In this document: positions 27,238 to 37,090 of the stretch, piece after piece
Layout of the letters: every line of letters begins with the position of its first letter
How positions within the stretch are numbered: position 1 is the first letter of the stretch
Assembly: GCF_014844095.1 (NCBI RefSeq)
Contig: NZ_CP062163.1
Coordinates: 558,001 to 622,000 of the forward strand
DNA from: Brevibacillus sp. JNUCC-41
Lineage (GTDB): Bacteria > Bacillota > Bacilli > Bacillales > DSM-1321
DNA: 64,000 nucleotides
Direction: 5' to 3'
Notes under the pieces: generated by a model
The model's database searches: none
What the model was told of the DNA's origin: nothing
Seen by the model: the letters and a program-made list of their open reading frames with translations, nothing else
Made by a program: the position numbers and the translations under genes

Positions 27238-27939
27238 ATGGAAGAATCGTCAAAGAAATTAGGCGTACAATCGGTACATCGCAACACTCTTTCACAACAA
27301 GTCGTGGATCAAATCGTGCATCTGCTCGTCAGCGGACAAATGAAAGCAGGCGACAAACTGCCTCCTGAAATGGAACTTATGAAAGAACTTGAAGTAAGCC
27401 GGCCTGTTTTACGGGAGGCACTCAGTGCACTTGATACACTAGGAGTCATTACACGGAAAACGCGTGAAGGAACCTTTTTTAACGATAAAATCGGTACACA
27501 TCCATTCTCTGTCATGCTGGCGCTGGCTACGGATAATTTACCAGCGATCATCGAAGCGCGAATGGCATTGGAGTTGGGACTGGTAACTATGGCTGCCGAG
27601 AAGATCACAGACGAACAACTGGAGAAACTGCAAGTTACGATTGACACGATTGCCAATAGTGAAGACAACGATTATGGAGAGGCCGATAAAGAATTCCACA
27701 AGATCATTGCTTTAAGTGCGAACAATCCCATTATTGAAGGCATGATCGATTCCTTATTGATTACCCATAATAAAATAAATAGCCTGATACAATTCAGGGA
27801 ACGGGAACTGACTGTAAAGTATCATAAAGCCATCTATGCGGCACTTGCAGCACATGATCCACATGAAGCATTCAGTCAAATGTACAAGCACCTTGATTAC
27901 GTCCGTCAGAAAGTCCTTCAATATTCTCACGCAAATTAA
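27238..27939 (+). CDS. gudR: GntR/FadR-family regulator of the glucarate genes
   Basis: 233 residues: a GntR winged helix at about 15-80 (VVDQIVHLLVSGQMKAGDKLPPE, then LMKELEVSRPVLREALSALDTLG) and an all-helical FCD ligand domain with Glu/Asp/His metal-site residues (EARMALELG, DKEFHKIIAL). It is the counterpart of B. subtilis YcbG. The conserved position and repeated GTCTTAC sites suggest that it represses kdgD-gucD and gudPD until glucarate or galactarate binds. The symbol is by context. A GAAAAGGGGTT ribosome binding site precedes the ATG. Confidence 0.87.
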   Translation: MEESSKKLGVQSVHRNTLSQQVVDQIVHLLVSGQMKAGDKLPPEMELMKELEVSRPVLREALSALDTLGVITRKTREGTFFNDKIGTHPFSVMLALATDNLPAIIEARMALELGLVTMAAEKITDEQLEKLQVTIDTIANSEDNDYGEADKEFHKIIALSANNPIIEGMIDSLLITHNKINSLIQFRERELTVKYHKAIYAALAAHDPHEAFSQMYKHLDYVRQKVLQYSHAN

Positions 27940-28088
27940 TGTATCGTTTGTGTGGAAGATGGATGGACGTAATCGCAGTGATCCAATTTCATAGGGAAAG
28001 TGGATTTTTTCAGGGAACCTATTTTGCTTCCAAGATTTCAGAGTTCAACTTATCTTTTAAATCCAATTGATAGCATCATTCTTATTGA

Positions 28089-28119
28089 GAAAAAACTGGA
28101 TAGTAGTTGATCTATCCAG
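28089..28119 (-). terminator. terminator-like hairpin in the gap between gudR and the SDR gene
   Basis: On the minus strand CTGGATA and TATCCAG form a stem with a 10-nt loop followed by TTTTTTC. It is one of two tandem hairpins downstream of the SDR gene; the rest of 27940-28284 holds no gene that I can see. Confidence 0.6.
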
Positions 28120-28202
28120 CCCCCACTTATCCACTTTCGATTGAAATGAAAATGATCCCCGATGAAGTCGAAACCTCCCGATCCCCATCCAAGTCTCCAC
28201 TC

Positions 28203-28238
28203 AAAAAAATGCATCCCTGCTTACTAGCAGGAATGCAT
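28203..28238 (-). terminator. terminator of the SDR gene
   Basis: On the minus strand ATGCATTCCTGC pairs with GCAGGGATGCAT around a 6-nt loop and is followed by seven T residues. Confidence 0.88.
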
Positions 28239-28284
28239 GAATCAGTCCCAAGTTCTCTTGACCATCCTCTTGTTCATTTACGGC

Positions 28285-29043
28285 TTAATATGCACTCCAA
28301 CCAGCATCTGCCGTGATGACCGTGCCATTAACAAAACTGGAATCGTCTGAAGCAAGGAACAAAGCCACTTTAGCGATTTCCTCAGGTTTGCCATTGCGTG
28401 GATTGATGGCCATACCCAATTGTTGGCGAGAGATGCCGAACTCATTGATGCTCGTCATGCTGGAACCGATGTTGGTTTCAACCCCGCCTGGTGCTATTGC
28501 ATTGCAGCGAATCCCTTTATTGGCATACATGAAACCCGTGTTTTTTGTGAACCCAACCACTGCGTGCTTAGAGGCAGTGTATGCTGCGCCCGCTCGAGCA
28601 CCGTGCAAACCGCCAGCAGAAGCAATATTGATGATGACCCCTTTTTGTTTTTCCAAAAAGATCGGCAATACTTTTCTAGTCGAACGCATGACGCTTGTCG
28701 TGTTAATGGCAAAAATCCGATCCCACCTAGAATCTTCAATGTCTCCAGCAGGTTCCATGCCATCCATGATACCCGCGTTATTCACCAAAATATCCACCGT
28801 ACCATACGTACTTACCGTGGTATCGATCAAATGTTGAATATCTTCCTCCACCGCTACGTTCGTTTTAATGGCAAAAGCCATACCGCCATTCGCCTTTATT
28901 TCTTCTACCGTCTCATTCGCACCATCAAGATTTAAATCCGATACGACGACTTTAGCCCCTTCTCTAGCATAATCTATAGCGATTTGTTTCCCCATGCCGG
29001 ATGCTGCGCCTGTCACTACTGCAACTTTGTCTTGTAATTTCAT
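28285..29043 (-). CDS. short-chain dehydrogenase/reductase
   Basis: 252 residues of classical SDR type. The cofactor loop is TGAASGMGKQIA (about 13-24), followed by NNAG (about 89-92), the catalytic Ser in INIASAGG, and YTASK (Tyr and Lys near 156 and 160). It oxidises or reduces an unknown alcohol or carbonyl with NAD(P). I chose the ATG at 29043; the ATG at 29061 contains the GGGGGAG ribosome binding site. It is divergent from a TetR regulator with a shared operator, which probably controls it. Confidence 0.9.
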   Translation of the reverse strand: MKLQDKVAVVTGAASGMGKQIAIDYAREGAKVVVSDLNLDGANETVEEIKANGGMAFAIKTNVAVEEDIQHLIDTTVSTYGTVDILVNNAGIMDGMEPAGDIEDSRWDRIFAINTTSVMRSTRKVLPIFLEKQKGVIINIASAGGLHGARAGAAYTASKHAVVGFTKNTGFMYANKGIRCNAIAPGGVETNIGSSMTSINEFGISRQQLGMAINPRNGKPEEIAKVALFLASDDSSFVNGTVITADAGWSAY

Positions 29044-29171
29044 TTGAACTCCCCCATTCATTCTAGTGAAGTGATACTTATCGTACAGATGTTCATTAAC
29101 TTACTTCCTTTATAGTATAATTAGTTTCAATAGGCTTATACAATCAGCAAATGATGACCTTGATGTTGAAC

Positions 29172-29201
29172 AATGAACAAAAAGTATTCATTATGTTCAT
29201 T
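29172..29201. promoter_or_regulatory. operator-like inverted repeat between the SDR and TetR genes
   Basis: AATGAACA, 14 bases, then TGTTCATT. A further TGTTCATTAA half-site lies near 29088 by the SDR gene. This is the kind of palindrome TetR proteins bind in divergent promoters. Confidence 0.5.
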
Positions 29202-29233
29202 AAAAGCACAATAACCAACAAAGGGTGAAGAAA

Positions 29234-29851
29234 ATGTCCAATAATAACACTGGGATTGATAGAAGGATCAGGAAATCCAAACTGGCTTTGAAAGATTCTC
29301 TCATATCATTAATGCAAAACAAGGATTTCAGGGAAATATCGATTACTGACATTGTAGAACGCGCCGACCTTAATCGAGGTACATTTTACAAACACTATCA
29401 GTATAAAGAGGAACTGCTTGAAGAGGTCATGGAGGATGTAATTGCGGATTTGATCATATCTTACCGGGAACCTTATAAAAATGTTGAAACTTTCACCATC
29501 AATGAACTAACAGCTTCAGTGGTCAAAATATTTGAACATGTAGCTAATTATGCAAACATTTATACCCTCATCCTAAAGTCGAATGCATGGCCTACTTTAC
29601 TGGAAAGGATTTGTGATGAATTAAAGAAACTTCCATTGGAAGACCTAGAAGATTACCGGCCGAATCCCAAGATCAATACAGAACTTGCCTCCAGTTACCA
29701 AGCATATGCGATATTAGGCATGATCATCGAATGGGTCAACACCGGCTTTAAATACAGCGCTGACTATATGGCTGAACAGTTACTGGAAATCATTAATAAT
29801 AAATCGGTAAATGCCGTCTATAAAATAAACCATACATTTAAGCAGGAATAA
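29234..29851 (+). CDS. TetR family regulator
   Basis: 205 residues from the ATG at 29234 (the frame also has a GTG at 29225 within AAGGGTGA, which is better read as the ribosome binding site). The DNA-binding helices are at about 10-55, with SITDIVERADLNRGTFYKHYQYKEELLEE typical of the TetR_N domain. The C-terminal ligand domain is of the TetR_C/DhaS-like kind. It faces the SDR gene and most likely represses it. Confidence 0.87.
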   Translation: MSNNNTGIDRRIRKSKLALKDSLISLMQNKDFREISITDIVERADLNRGTFYKHYQYKEELLEEVMEDVIADLIISYREPYKNVETFTINELTASVVKIFEHVANYANIYTLILKSNAWPTLLERICDELKKLPLEDLEDYRPNPKINTELASSYQAYAILGMIIEWVNTGFKYSADYMAEQLLEIINNKSVNAVYKINHTFKQE

Positions 29852-29880
29852 GAGGGCTGCATCGGCACCCCTCCTTCTCA

Positions 29881-30588
29881 TTAATACGCCTGCCCTTTGG
29901 AAAGAAACCTTGTTACGGTAGACAAGAAAGCTGATAAATTATCTTCATGCACAAAGTGTCCTGCATCCTCTATCGTCACCAATTCGCAATTCGGAATAAG
30001 CTCGGAAACTTCCTGCAATTTATTTTGGGGGATATGGCTCGACCCTCCCCCTATAACAAGCGTCGGAATCATAATATCGGTAAGGCGTGCCCACCATTCG
30101 GGTTCGGGTTCATTAAGCTGCTGTAGGATCGAAGGCACAACCTGCCAATCAAACGGCAGAGGGCCAGAAGGTTGGGAAGGAATCTCTATTGGTTCATCCG
30201 AGAAAGGTGGAGGCGTATCTTCGACAATCAACCTATCTATCCTCGAAGGAAAAGATTGCGAAAAAAGATAGGAAACTGTCCCTCCCATGGAATGCCCTAT
30301 TAGGGAAAACCCTTCCAAATTCAGCGCATCCGCAAAATGAAGCAAATCATCGCACATCAATTCGAAAGTGTATGTACTAGTTCTCGCACTCCCACCGTGT
30401 CCCCGTTGATCTAGAGCCAATACACGATAATTTTCACCTAATGCGGCAGCCACTTGATCCCATGACTCTGCACTTTTGCCCAGCGCATGAAGAACAACAA
30501 CCGGCGGTGCAGAAACATCCCCGCTCTCCCGGTATTGAAACGTGTGTCCATTCAATTCAATTTGATTAACCCGTATTTCCATCTCCAT
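29881..30588 (-). CDS. alpha/beta hydrolase
   Basis: 235 residues with the hydrolase fold. The oxyanion segment is VVVLHALGKSAESW, the nucleophile elbow is GHSMGG (Ser about 98), an acid lies near 185-190 and the His is in EDAGHFVHED (about 213). It is cytosolic with no signal peptide. The substrate is unknown; esterase, lactonase or peroxidase-type activities all occur in this family. A TAGGAGATGA ribosome binding site precedes the ATG. Confidence 0.88.
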   Translation of the reverse strand: MEMEIRVNQIELNGHTFQYRESGDVSAPPVVVLHALGKSAESWDQVAAALGENYRVLALDQRGHGGSARTSTYTFELMCDDLLHFADALNLEGFSLIGHSMGGTVSYLFSQSFPSRIDRLIVEDTPPPFSDEPIEIPSQPSGPLPFDWQVVPSILQQLNEPEPEWWARLTDIMIPTLVIGGGSSHIPQNKLQEVSELIPNCELVTIEDAGHFVHEDNLSAFLSTVTRFLSKGQAY

Positions 30589-30757
30589 TCATCTCCTAGG
30601 ATCTGCATTGGTCTTTTGAACCCGATCTATTTAAGAAAACCTCCTAAAATACTATGTTCACGATAATTAAATTATACTTTTTATGCCTTGACCCATTAAT
30701 TCGCCCTAACAGCTATTCATTCCTGTCTTAATCCGATTATTTCGACCTTTCCCACAT

Positions 30758-31660
30758 TTATTGATCCTTTGGTCTGGCGGATTTGGCGGCCGCGAAGTAA
30801 TCCATGACAAATAACCGAAATTGCTTGGCTACTGGGGTGAAGTAGCGTTTTTCTGACCAGCCGAGCCCTATCGTTCTTTGACAAGCAGGTTCGGTTATCC
30901 GGATTTTATGGGATAATGAACCGGTTTGATGAAGCCATGTCAGCTCGGATACGAAGGCGACTCCCAACCCTTTCCTGACAAGGTCCGAGATGACAGCAGG
31001 TTCATCTCCTTCAAATGCGATGTGCTGGACGAATCCCGCTTCGAGGCAAAATTGATCGGTGAGGCTGCGGAACCCGAAGCCTGTGTTCATACTGATGAAT
31101 GGTTCATCTTTCACTTCTTGAAGTGTAATGCTTTCCCTGCCTGCCAGCCGGTGATTGGGAGGCACGATCAAGTATATTTCTTCGGTGATCAGCGGTTCCC
31201 ACTTTAAGTCTGGGCCTTCAATCGGAACGGATGATATGCAATAATCAATTTCCCCTTCTATTAGAAGCTGCTTCATGGATGATATGGATTTTAGGAATTG
31301 TTGAAAACGGACATCCGGGTATTGAGATAAAAATGTCCCCAATAAATCCGGCAGGACCCTCGGAATGGTAACGGCCAAGGTGATGCTCTTTTGGTCTTGG
31401 TCAGTTAATTCCACTATTTCGCGCCTCCCTTCATTCAGTTCCGCAAAAGCGCGTTCAACACGGTTCAAGAAAATTCGTCCGGCGGCATTGAGCTTGATTT
31501 TCCGGTGTTCCCTATCGAACAGTGCGACTCCCAAATCCTCTTCAAGCCGGGATATGGTTTTACTGAGGGATGGCTGAGCAATCTGAAGTTGTTCCGCAGC
31601 CTTCGTCATATGTTCCAACCGTGCTACGGTTTGAAAGTACTGGAGCTGTAATATTTCCAT
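30758..31660 (-). CDS. LysR family transcriptional regulator
   Basis: 300 residues. The N-terminal winged helix reads LQYFQTVARLEHMTKAAEQLQIAQPSLSKTISRLEEDLGV, followed by a coiled linker and a periplasmic-binding-protein-like effector domain (about 90-290). It is divergent from the YhgE/Pip gene, which is its likely target; LysR proteins usually activate a neighbouring divergent gene when a small effector binds. Confidence 0.9.
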   Translation of the reverse strand: MEILQLQYFQTVARLEHMTKAAEQLQIAQPSLSKTISRLEEDLGVALFDREHRKIKLNAAGRIFLNRVERAFAELNEGRREIVELTDQDQKSITLAVTIPRVLPDLLGTFLSQYPDVRFQQFLKSISSMKQLLIEGEIDYCISSVPIEGPDLKWEPLITEEIYLIVPPNHRLAGRESITLQEVKDEPFISMNTGFGFRSLTDQFCLEAGFVQHIAFEGDEPAVISDLVRKGLGVAFVSELTWLHQTGSLSHKIRITEPACQRTIGLGWSEKRYFTPVAKQFRLFVMDYFAAAKSARPKDQ

Positions 31661-31781
31661 TTTCCCACTCTTTTCACATAGATTTAAATCTATTATTACA
31701 TAATCAATTATGTATTATACAGTATCTAAAAAAGCCATTATGATGAAATAATCTCTTAGTTAGAAAGGGCAGGCTCAAATA

Positions 31782-33785
31782 ATGAAAGGTTTACAACTTG
31801 TATTTCAAGATATAAAAGCAATGTGGAAACATAAACACGGGAGAATCGCCTTGATTTTCCTTTTGGTCGTTCCATTGATTTACTCAGGTTTCTTCTTGGC
31901 AGGATATTGGAACCCTTATGGAAAGTTGGATCAGCTCCCTGTGGCAGTGGTCAATCTCGATAATGGTTCAAAAATGGACGATAAGCCAGTGGAGGCTGGA
32001 GAGGATTTCGTTGAACAATTGAAAAAGCAGAAAGAATTGGATTTTCACTTTGTCACGGCAAAGGAGGCAAATACGGGTCTTAAGGAAGGTACCTATTATA
32101 TGGTAGTCACGATTCCGGAAGATTTTTCGCAAAATGTCACGACTTTAATGGATAAAAAACCGGAAACGGCTAAACTTTTGTATACTGTCAATCCAGGTAA
32201 GAACTTCGTTGCCTCACAGATCAGCTCCACTGCTGTTGAAAAAATGACGGCAAAAATCAACGCAAGCATCACGAAAGTCTATTCTGAAGGCATACTTTCG
32301 AAGTTCCAGGACGTTTCTAATGGCTTGGCGGAAGCCGGAGATGGAGCGGAAACACTTCATCAAGGAACGGCGGATGCGAAAAGTGGCAGTGAGAAATTGA
32401 ATGATGGCATCCAGAATTTGAATGAAGGCGCTCAGAAGCTGCAAACAGGAGGCAACAAGCTCTTGGACGGACAAGAAGCCCTAACGGATGGTGCGAAAGG
32501 ATTAGCAACAGGTTCCCACAACTTGCAATCTGGCATGAAGCAGCTATCTGATGCACAGGACTCATTGGAAAATGGGATGAAGGAAGTAAGTAAGGGTGTT
32601 GAGAACTGGTCAGCCGGAAATGCAAAATTGATGCAAGGGCAAGAACAGGCTGCCGATACAACGAATACTCTAAAGAAACAATTGGATGCCTATATGAAAA
32701 GTCATCCTGATGCAATAAAGGATCAAGACTTCAAGCAAATCATTGCCCTATCGGAAGGTTTATCCAAAACAGCCGCCACTTTACATGCCAATCAAAAGCA
32801 ATTGGGCGAAGGTGCTGCCAAAGTGGCTGATGGACAAGCAACCGTTCAAACCGGGATGAATGCCTTTGGTAATAAAATGGCACAAGCTACCTCTGGTGCC
32901 GAGCAATTAAACGAGGGTTCTGAAGAATTGGCGAATGGATTATTTAAATGGAAAAATGGTTTCTCCACTCTACATGCCGGAATCGATTCACTAGCCGGCG
33001 GAAGCAGCCGGCTAGCCAGTGGATCGACGGAACTTCAAGACGGACTGGCTTCACTGGAAACGGGTTCAAGCAAATTATCCACCAAGCTTAATGAAGCCGC
33101 CGATAAAACGGCCAGTCTTCAGTACGACGATTCGACAACTTCGATGTTCTCTGAGCCCGTACAATTGGTCCAATCCAATTTATCTGAAGTACCTAACTAC
33201 GGAACCGGGATTGCCCCTTATTTTCTGTCATTGGCCTTTTATGTAGGCGGCATCATGGCTTCCAATATCTTGCCGCTTGGCCGCAGGCAGAATCTTAAGG
33301 TTACCGGAACCGTTCATTTCACGAATAAATTATTGCTCGTATATGTAATCGGCTTGATACAGGCACTTCTAGTGGATGCAGTCGTCCTTCTTGGATTCCA
33401 TTTACACGTGGCCAGTGTCCCTGTATTCATTCTATCAAGCATCATCGTTTCATTTACCTTCATGACATTCATTCTTATGTTGGTGACCGTATTCGGAGTG
33501 GTGGGCAAATTCGCAGCCGTGACCCTTCTCGTGTTCCAATTGGCGACCTGCGGCGGAACATTCCCAGGCGAACTGGGCATGTCATTATTGACGAAAATCG
33601 GTCAACTTTTACCTATGGCCCACTCATTAAAGGAACTTCAAGAGGTCATCTCACTAGGCGGCTGGGAAAACTTGCAAACGCAGATTTGGATCTTATTAGC
33701 CTATCTCGTTTCGGCAGCGATCATTGGCTGGATGGCCAGTCATATCCAGCATGCAAAAGCAGCTTCAGAGGAAGTGACATCTTGA
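31782..33785 (+). CDS. YhgE/Pip-domain membrane protein (ABC-2-like export protein)
   Basis: 667 residues. An N-terminal membrane helix and Pip domain (HGRIALIFLLVVPLIYSGFFLAGYWNPYG) are followed by a long extracytoplasmic region of repeated xLxxGxxxLxxG motifs (about 190-460; for example GSEKLNDGIQNLNEGAQKL). The last 170 residues form six membrane helices of ABC-2 permease type. Homologues include YhgE of B. subtilis, ESX/WXG-associated EsaA-like proteins and the phage infection protein Pip of Lactococcus. The molecular role is not settled. Confidence 0.9.
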   Translation: MKGLQLVFQDIKAMWKHKHGRIALIFLLVVPLIYSGFFLAGYWNPYGKLDQLPVAVVNLDNGSKMDDKPVEAGEDFVEQLKKQKELDFHFVTAKEANTGLKEGTYYMVVTIPEDFSQNVTTLMDKKPETAKLLYTVNPGKNFVASQISSTAVEKMTAKINASITKVYSEGILSKFQDVSNGLAEAGDGAETLHQGTADAKSGSEKLNDGIQNLNEGAQKLQTGGNKLLDGQEALTDGAKGLATGSHNLQSGMKQLSDAQDSLENGMKEVSKGVENWSAGNAKLMQGQEQAADTTNTLKKQLDAYMKSHPDAIKDQDFKQIIALSEGLSKTAATLHANQKQLGEGAAKVADGQATVQTGMNAFGNKMAQATSGAEQLNEGSEELANGLFKWKNGFSTLHAGIDSLAGGSSRLASGSTELQDGLASLETGSSKLSTKLNEAADKTASLQYDDSTTSMFSEPVQLVQSNLSEVPNYGTGIAPYFLSLAFYVGGIMASNILPLGRRQNLKVTGTVHFTNKLLLVYVIGLIQALLVDAVVLLGFHLHVASVPVFILSSIIVSFTFMTFILMLVTVFGVVGKFAAVTLLVFQLATCGGTFPGELGMSLLTKIGQLLPMAHSLKELQEVISLGGWENLQTQIWILLAYLVSAAIIGWMASHIQHAKAASEEVTS

Positions 33786-33840
33786 TGTAAAAAAGCGCAT
33801 GGGTAAAGCTTACTGATTAAGTCGGCTGAACTTAAAAGAA

Positions 33841-34059
33841 GGCTGTTTTAGCATACGTTGTTGCTATTTACCAAGTAAAGCGGTGTGGTTGATTTCCCCT
33901 CCAGATGCTCGCTTTCCGCGGGGCGGTCCGTGAGCCTCCTCGGCGTAAACGCCTGTGGGGTCTCACCTGTCCCGCTGCTCCCGCAGGAGTCTCGCACTTG
34001 CGCTCCAATCAACCTTAAATCGTTTCGTTTTAAAAACAACAACCTTTACGAAAAGAGCC
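33841..34059. mobile_element. MITE copy E
   Basis: 219 bp with GGCTGTTTTAG and CGAAAAGAGCC ends and a perfect TAAAAGAA duplication (33833-33840 and 34060-34067). It lies between the YhgE gene and the MFS gene terminator. Confidence 0.88.
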
Positions 34060-34065
34060 TAAAAG

Positions 34066-34110
34066 AAAAAGCCCTATGCTGCCTGAACGATTCAGGTGAC
34101 ATAGGGCTTT
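34066..34110 (-). terminator. terminator of the DHA2 MFS gene
   Basis: On the minus strand AAAGCCCTATG pairs with CATAGGGCTTT, with an inner CCTGAA/TTCAGG pairing, and is followed by T residues. Confidence 0.88.
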
Positions 34111-34120
34111 ATTGTTTCCT

Positions 34121-35626
34121 TTAAGCGGTTTGATCTTTTTTCACAGCTGGTTTTTCTTCAGCCGGCCAAGCACGCTTAATGAATAATGCCAGAATCAGCG
34201 CCACACCGGCAATGAAGGTAGATACAAAGAAGGAGAAGTTAATTCCATCCAGCATTGCCTGCATCCCGATTTGGGCTTTCATTTGGCCCATCATCTCAGC
34301 GGTGGGCTGGCTTGTTAATTTGCTCATCGCTTTCGTCATTAAATCTTCGGCAGTAGAAGCTGCACGGTTAGACATGACCGTAACGAGCAATGCCGTACCG
34401 ACCGCACCGGAAATTTGGTTCAGTGTGTTATTCATGGCCGTACCATGCGGGTTCATGCGGGCTGGCAGCGAGTTCAAGCCATTTGTCATGATCGGCATCA
34501 TGGACATTGACATCCCGAAGGAACGAACGGAAAACAGGATTACAATTTCTGTATACGTAGTTTCCATTGATAATTTACTTAGCAAATACGTAGTTACCAC
34601 GGTGATAAGCAAACCGATTGAAGCAAGGATGCGGGCACCGAATTTATCGAAAAGCTTACCGGTAACCGGTGACATGAGGGCCATTAATAACGCACCTGGA
34701 AGCATCAGTAATCCAGAATCGAATGGTGAAATGCCACGTACTGTTTGTGTGTACATCGGAATTAAGATCATCCCCGAGAACATCGCCATGTTCAGTACGA
34801 TTGAGATCGTTGCGGATAAAGCGAACATCGGGTGCTTGAAGATCTTGAACTCAAGCATTGGTGTTTCCATTTTAAGCTGGCGTGTTATGAAAAGGATCAG
34901 GGAGATGGCACCGACTACCAGTGTTCCGTATACCCACGGGCTGTCCCAGCCTTTGCTGCCTGCCGAACTGAATCCGTAAAGCAAACCGCCGAAGCCTAAG
35001 CTTGAAAGGATGACCGATATTTTATCAATTGAGATATCGACTTTTTCCTTGTGGTCTTTAAGTTTAAAGAAGCCGAAAATAAGCACTAGTAAGGCTAGCG
35101 GAGTAATGAAATGGAATAGCATTCTCCAATCATAATGTTCGATGATCCAGCCTGAAAGCGTCGGCCCGATTGCAGGGGCAAACATCATGACCAAACCGAA
35201 TAATCCCATTGCCGAGCCCCGTTTTTCAACAGGGAAAGAAGTTAAAAGTACGTTCATTAATAATGGCATCATGATTGCCGAACCGGCAGCCTGAACCATA
35301 CGTGCGCTCAATAATAGCGGGAATACATGCGCTACACCTGCAACGATCGTCCCGATTGAGAATAGGAGCATGGCTGTCAGGAACAAATTACGCACCGAAT
35401 ATTTTCTTATTAAGAAGGCAGTTGTCGGAATCATGATTCCGTTCACGAGCATATAGCCCGTTGTCAGCCATTGGACTGTGGAAGTCTCGACTCCCAGGTC
35501 TGTTTGGATTGATGGCAGTGCAATATTTAAAAGGGTTGAATTCAAAATCGATATAAACGCCCCGACCATCAGTATGGCCAAAATGCCATACGAACCCTTT
35601 TTCTCATTTGTTTGTGCAGTACTCAC
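34121..35626 (-). CDS. DHA2-family MFS multidrug efflux pump
   Basis: 501 residues with 14 predicted membrane helices, which marks the EmrB/QacA (DHA2) group of drug:proton antiporters. The IQTDLGVETSTVQWLTTGYMLV helix-1 segment, the motif-A loop and the helix-5 motif C (GLVMMFAPAIGPTLSGWII) are all present. A TetR regulator is divergent 197 bp away and probably represses it, the same layout as LmrA/LmrB. The substrate is unknown. Confidence 0.9.
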   Translation of the reverse strand: MSTAQTNEKKGSYGILAILMVGAFISILNSTLLNIALPSIQTDLGVETSTVQWLTTGYMLVNGIMIPTTAFLIRKYSVRNLFLTAMLLFSIGTIVAGVAHVFPLLLSARMVQAAGSAIMMPLLMNVLLTSFPVEKRGSAMGLFGLVMMFAPAIGPTLSGWIIEHYDWRMLFHFITPLALLVLIFGFFKLKDHKEKVDISIDKISVILSSLGFGGLLYGFSSAGSKGWDSPWVYGTLVVGAISLILFITRQLKMETPMLEFKIFKHPMFALSATISIVLNMAMFSGMILIPMYTQTVRGISPFDSGLLMLPGALLMALMSPVTGKLFDKFGARILASIGLLITVVTTYLLSKLSMETTYTEIVILFSVRSFGMSMSMMPIMTNGLNSLPARMNPHGTAMNNTLNQISGAVGTALLVTVMSNRAASTAEDLMTKAMSKLTSQPTAEMMGQMKAQIGMQAMLDGINFSFFVSTFIAGVALILALFIKRAWPAEEKPAVKKDQTA

Positions 35627-35823
35627 TTTTTATCTATTCCTCCATTCAAACTATTGGTTCATTTTATTAGACGTGCGGTATATTCCAATCTCACAAAATC
35701 AATAATATACCCCTAGTTCATTTTTTGCAATAAAAATTTACTGGTTTAAATAAGGGTTTGTGCTGTGATGAAAAATAGAGTACGATTATTTTTATACAAG
35801 CAGTATAATGAAAATTAGGTGAT

Positions 35824-36723
35824 ATGATGAATAATCGAAGGCAGAATGTCATCGATACGGCTCATAAGCTGTTTATTGACAAAGGCTACCAAGCCACGTC
35901 CATCCAGGACATTTTAGATGGCAGCGGTATATCAAAAGGTACATTCTATAATTATTTCCCTTCGAAGGGTGAATTATTTATAGCCATTTTCCGTTCCTTC
36001 TATACAAAGATTCTCCATGACAGGGAAAAACTGTTGATTGGTCAAGATTCAGCCGATATTGAAGTTTTCATCCGGCAGCTTGATTTGCAGATGATGGTGA
36101 ACAAGCAGAGCAAATTGCTTATCCTGATCGAAGAAGTCCGTGTTTCTAACGATGAAGAATTAAAACAATTCATCAATAATACAGTATTGTTGAACTTACG
36201 CTGGATATATAATCGTTTTATCGATATATTCGGGGAAAACAAAAAACCCTATCTTTTAGATAGCGTCATCATCTTTCATTCGATGATGACCCACATGAAT
36301 CATTTTAGCCATCGGGCCAATCCCGCCGGTACACCGGACATACAAATTATCCGCTATTGCATGAACCGGATTGTCCGCTTAGTCAATGAAGTGGCTGAAA
36401 GCGGGGAACAGATCATTGACCCGGAACTAATGGATAAGTGGTTTCCAAACTTTACAAACAACCTTGATCCTTGCCATAATGATTTGCTTCAAACCACCAC
36501 GGAATTGAAAAAAGCGATAAACAAAGCTTTGCCTTGCGATGAAGATCGAACAAGAGCCATTGAATTGATCGACTTTATCCAAGATGAGCTGATGCAGTCC
36601 GACAAGCCGCGAAAATTCTTGATAGAAAGTTTGCTGCTCACTTTAAAAACTGGATATGCATCAAAGGTCCAAGCAAACATTGAGACTTTTGAAGAAAGCA
36701 TCAATTCTTGCTTGAGCCTATGA
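35824..36723 (+). CDS. TetR family regulator, likely of the divergent MFS pump
   Basis: 299 residues, longer than a typical TetR protein because of an extended C-terminal domain. The DNA-binding part is clear: FIDKGYQATSIQDILDGSGISKGTFYNYFPSKGELF (about 16-52). The remaining 240 residues are helical. It is paired head to head with the DHA2 pump. The start is either of two adjacent ATGs behind TAGGTGAT; the second (35827) has the better spacing. Confidence 0.87.
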   Translation: MMNNRRQNVIDTAHKLFIDKGYQATSIQDILDGSGISKGTFYNYFPSKGELFIAIFRSFYTKILHDREKLLIGQDSADIEVFIRQLDLQMMVNKQSKLLILIEEVRVSNDEELKQFINNTVLLNLRWIYNRFIDIFGENKKPYLLDSVIIFHSMMTHMNHFSHRANPAGTPDIQIIRYCMNRIVRLVNEVAESGEQIIDPELMDKWFPNFTNNLDPCHNDLLQTTTELKKAINKALPCDEDRTRAIELIDFIQDELMQSDKPRKFLIESLLLTLKTGYASKVQANIETFEESINSCLSL

Positions 36724-36739
36724 AGATTGAAGATACACG

Positions 36740-36768
36740 CACCTGCCTAAAACGGCAGGTGTTTTTTT
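36740..36768 (+). terminator. terminator after the TetR gene
   Basis: CACCTGCC pairs with GGCAGGTG around a 6-nt loop and is followed by eight T residues. Confidence 0.9.
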
Positions 36769-36802
36769 TATGGCTTTTTGAATTGCCCTGTTTTTAAAAA
36801 AA

Positions 36803-37014
36803 GGCTGTTTTCGCATACTTTGTTGCTATTTAAAGCGGTGTGGTTGATTTCCCCTCCTGATACTCGCTTTCCGCGGGGCGGGCGGTGAGCCTCCCCGGCG
36901 TAAACGCCTGTGGGATCTCACCTGTCCCGCTGCTCCCGCAGGAGTCTCGCACTTGCGCTCCAATTAACGTTAAATCGTTTCGTTTTAAAAACAACAATCT
37001 TTACGAAAAGAGCC
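36803..37014. mobile_element. MITE copy F
   Basis: 212 bp with GGCTGTTTTCG and CGAAAAGAGCC ends and perfect TAAAAAAA flanks (36795-36802 and 37015-37022). It ends about 75 bp before the RNase J start, so it could affect that promoter. Confidence 0.87.
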
Positions 37015-37090
37015 TAAAAAAAAGAGTTGGTTTTTTAAAAGGGACCTATGGAAACACTATCATTATCATCATAAAGGGAGGTCTATCTAC

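Noticed and set aside
34179-34979. 266-codon ORF antisense to the DHA2 pump
   Set aside because: The sense frame encodes a clear 14-helix MFS protein; the antisense frame is open by codon bias only.
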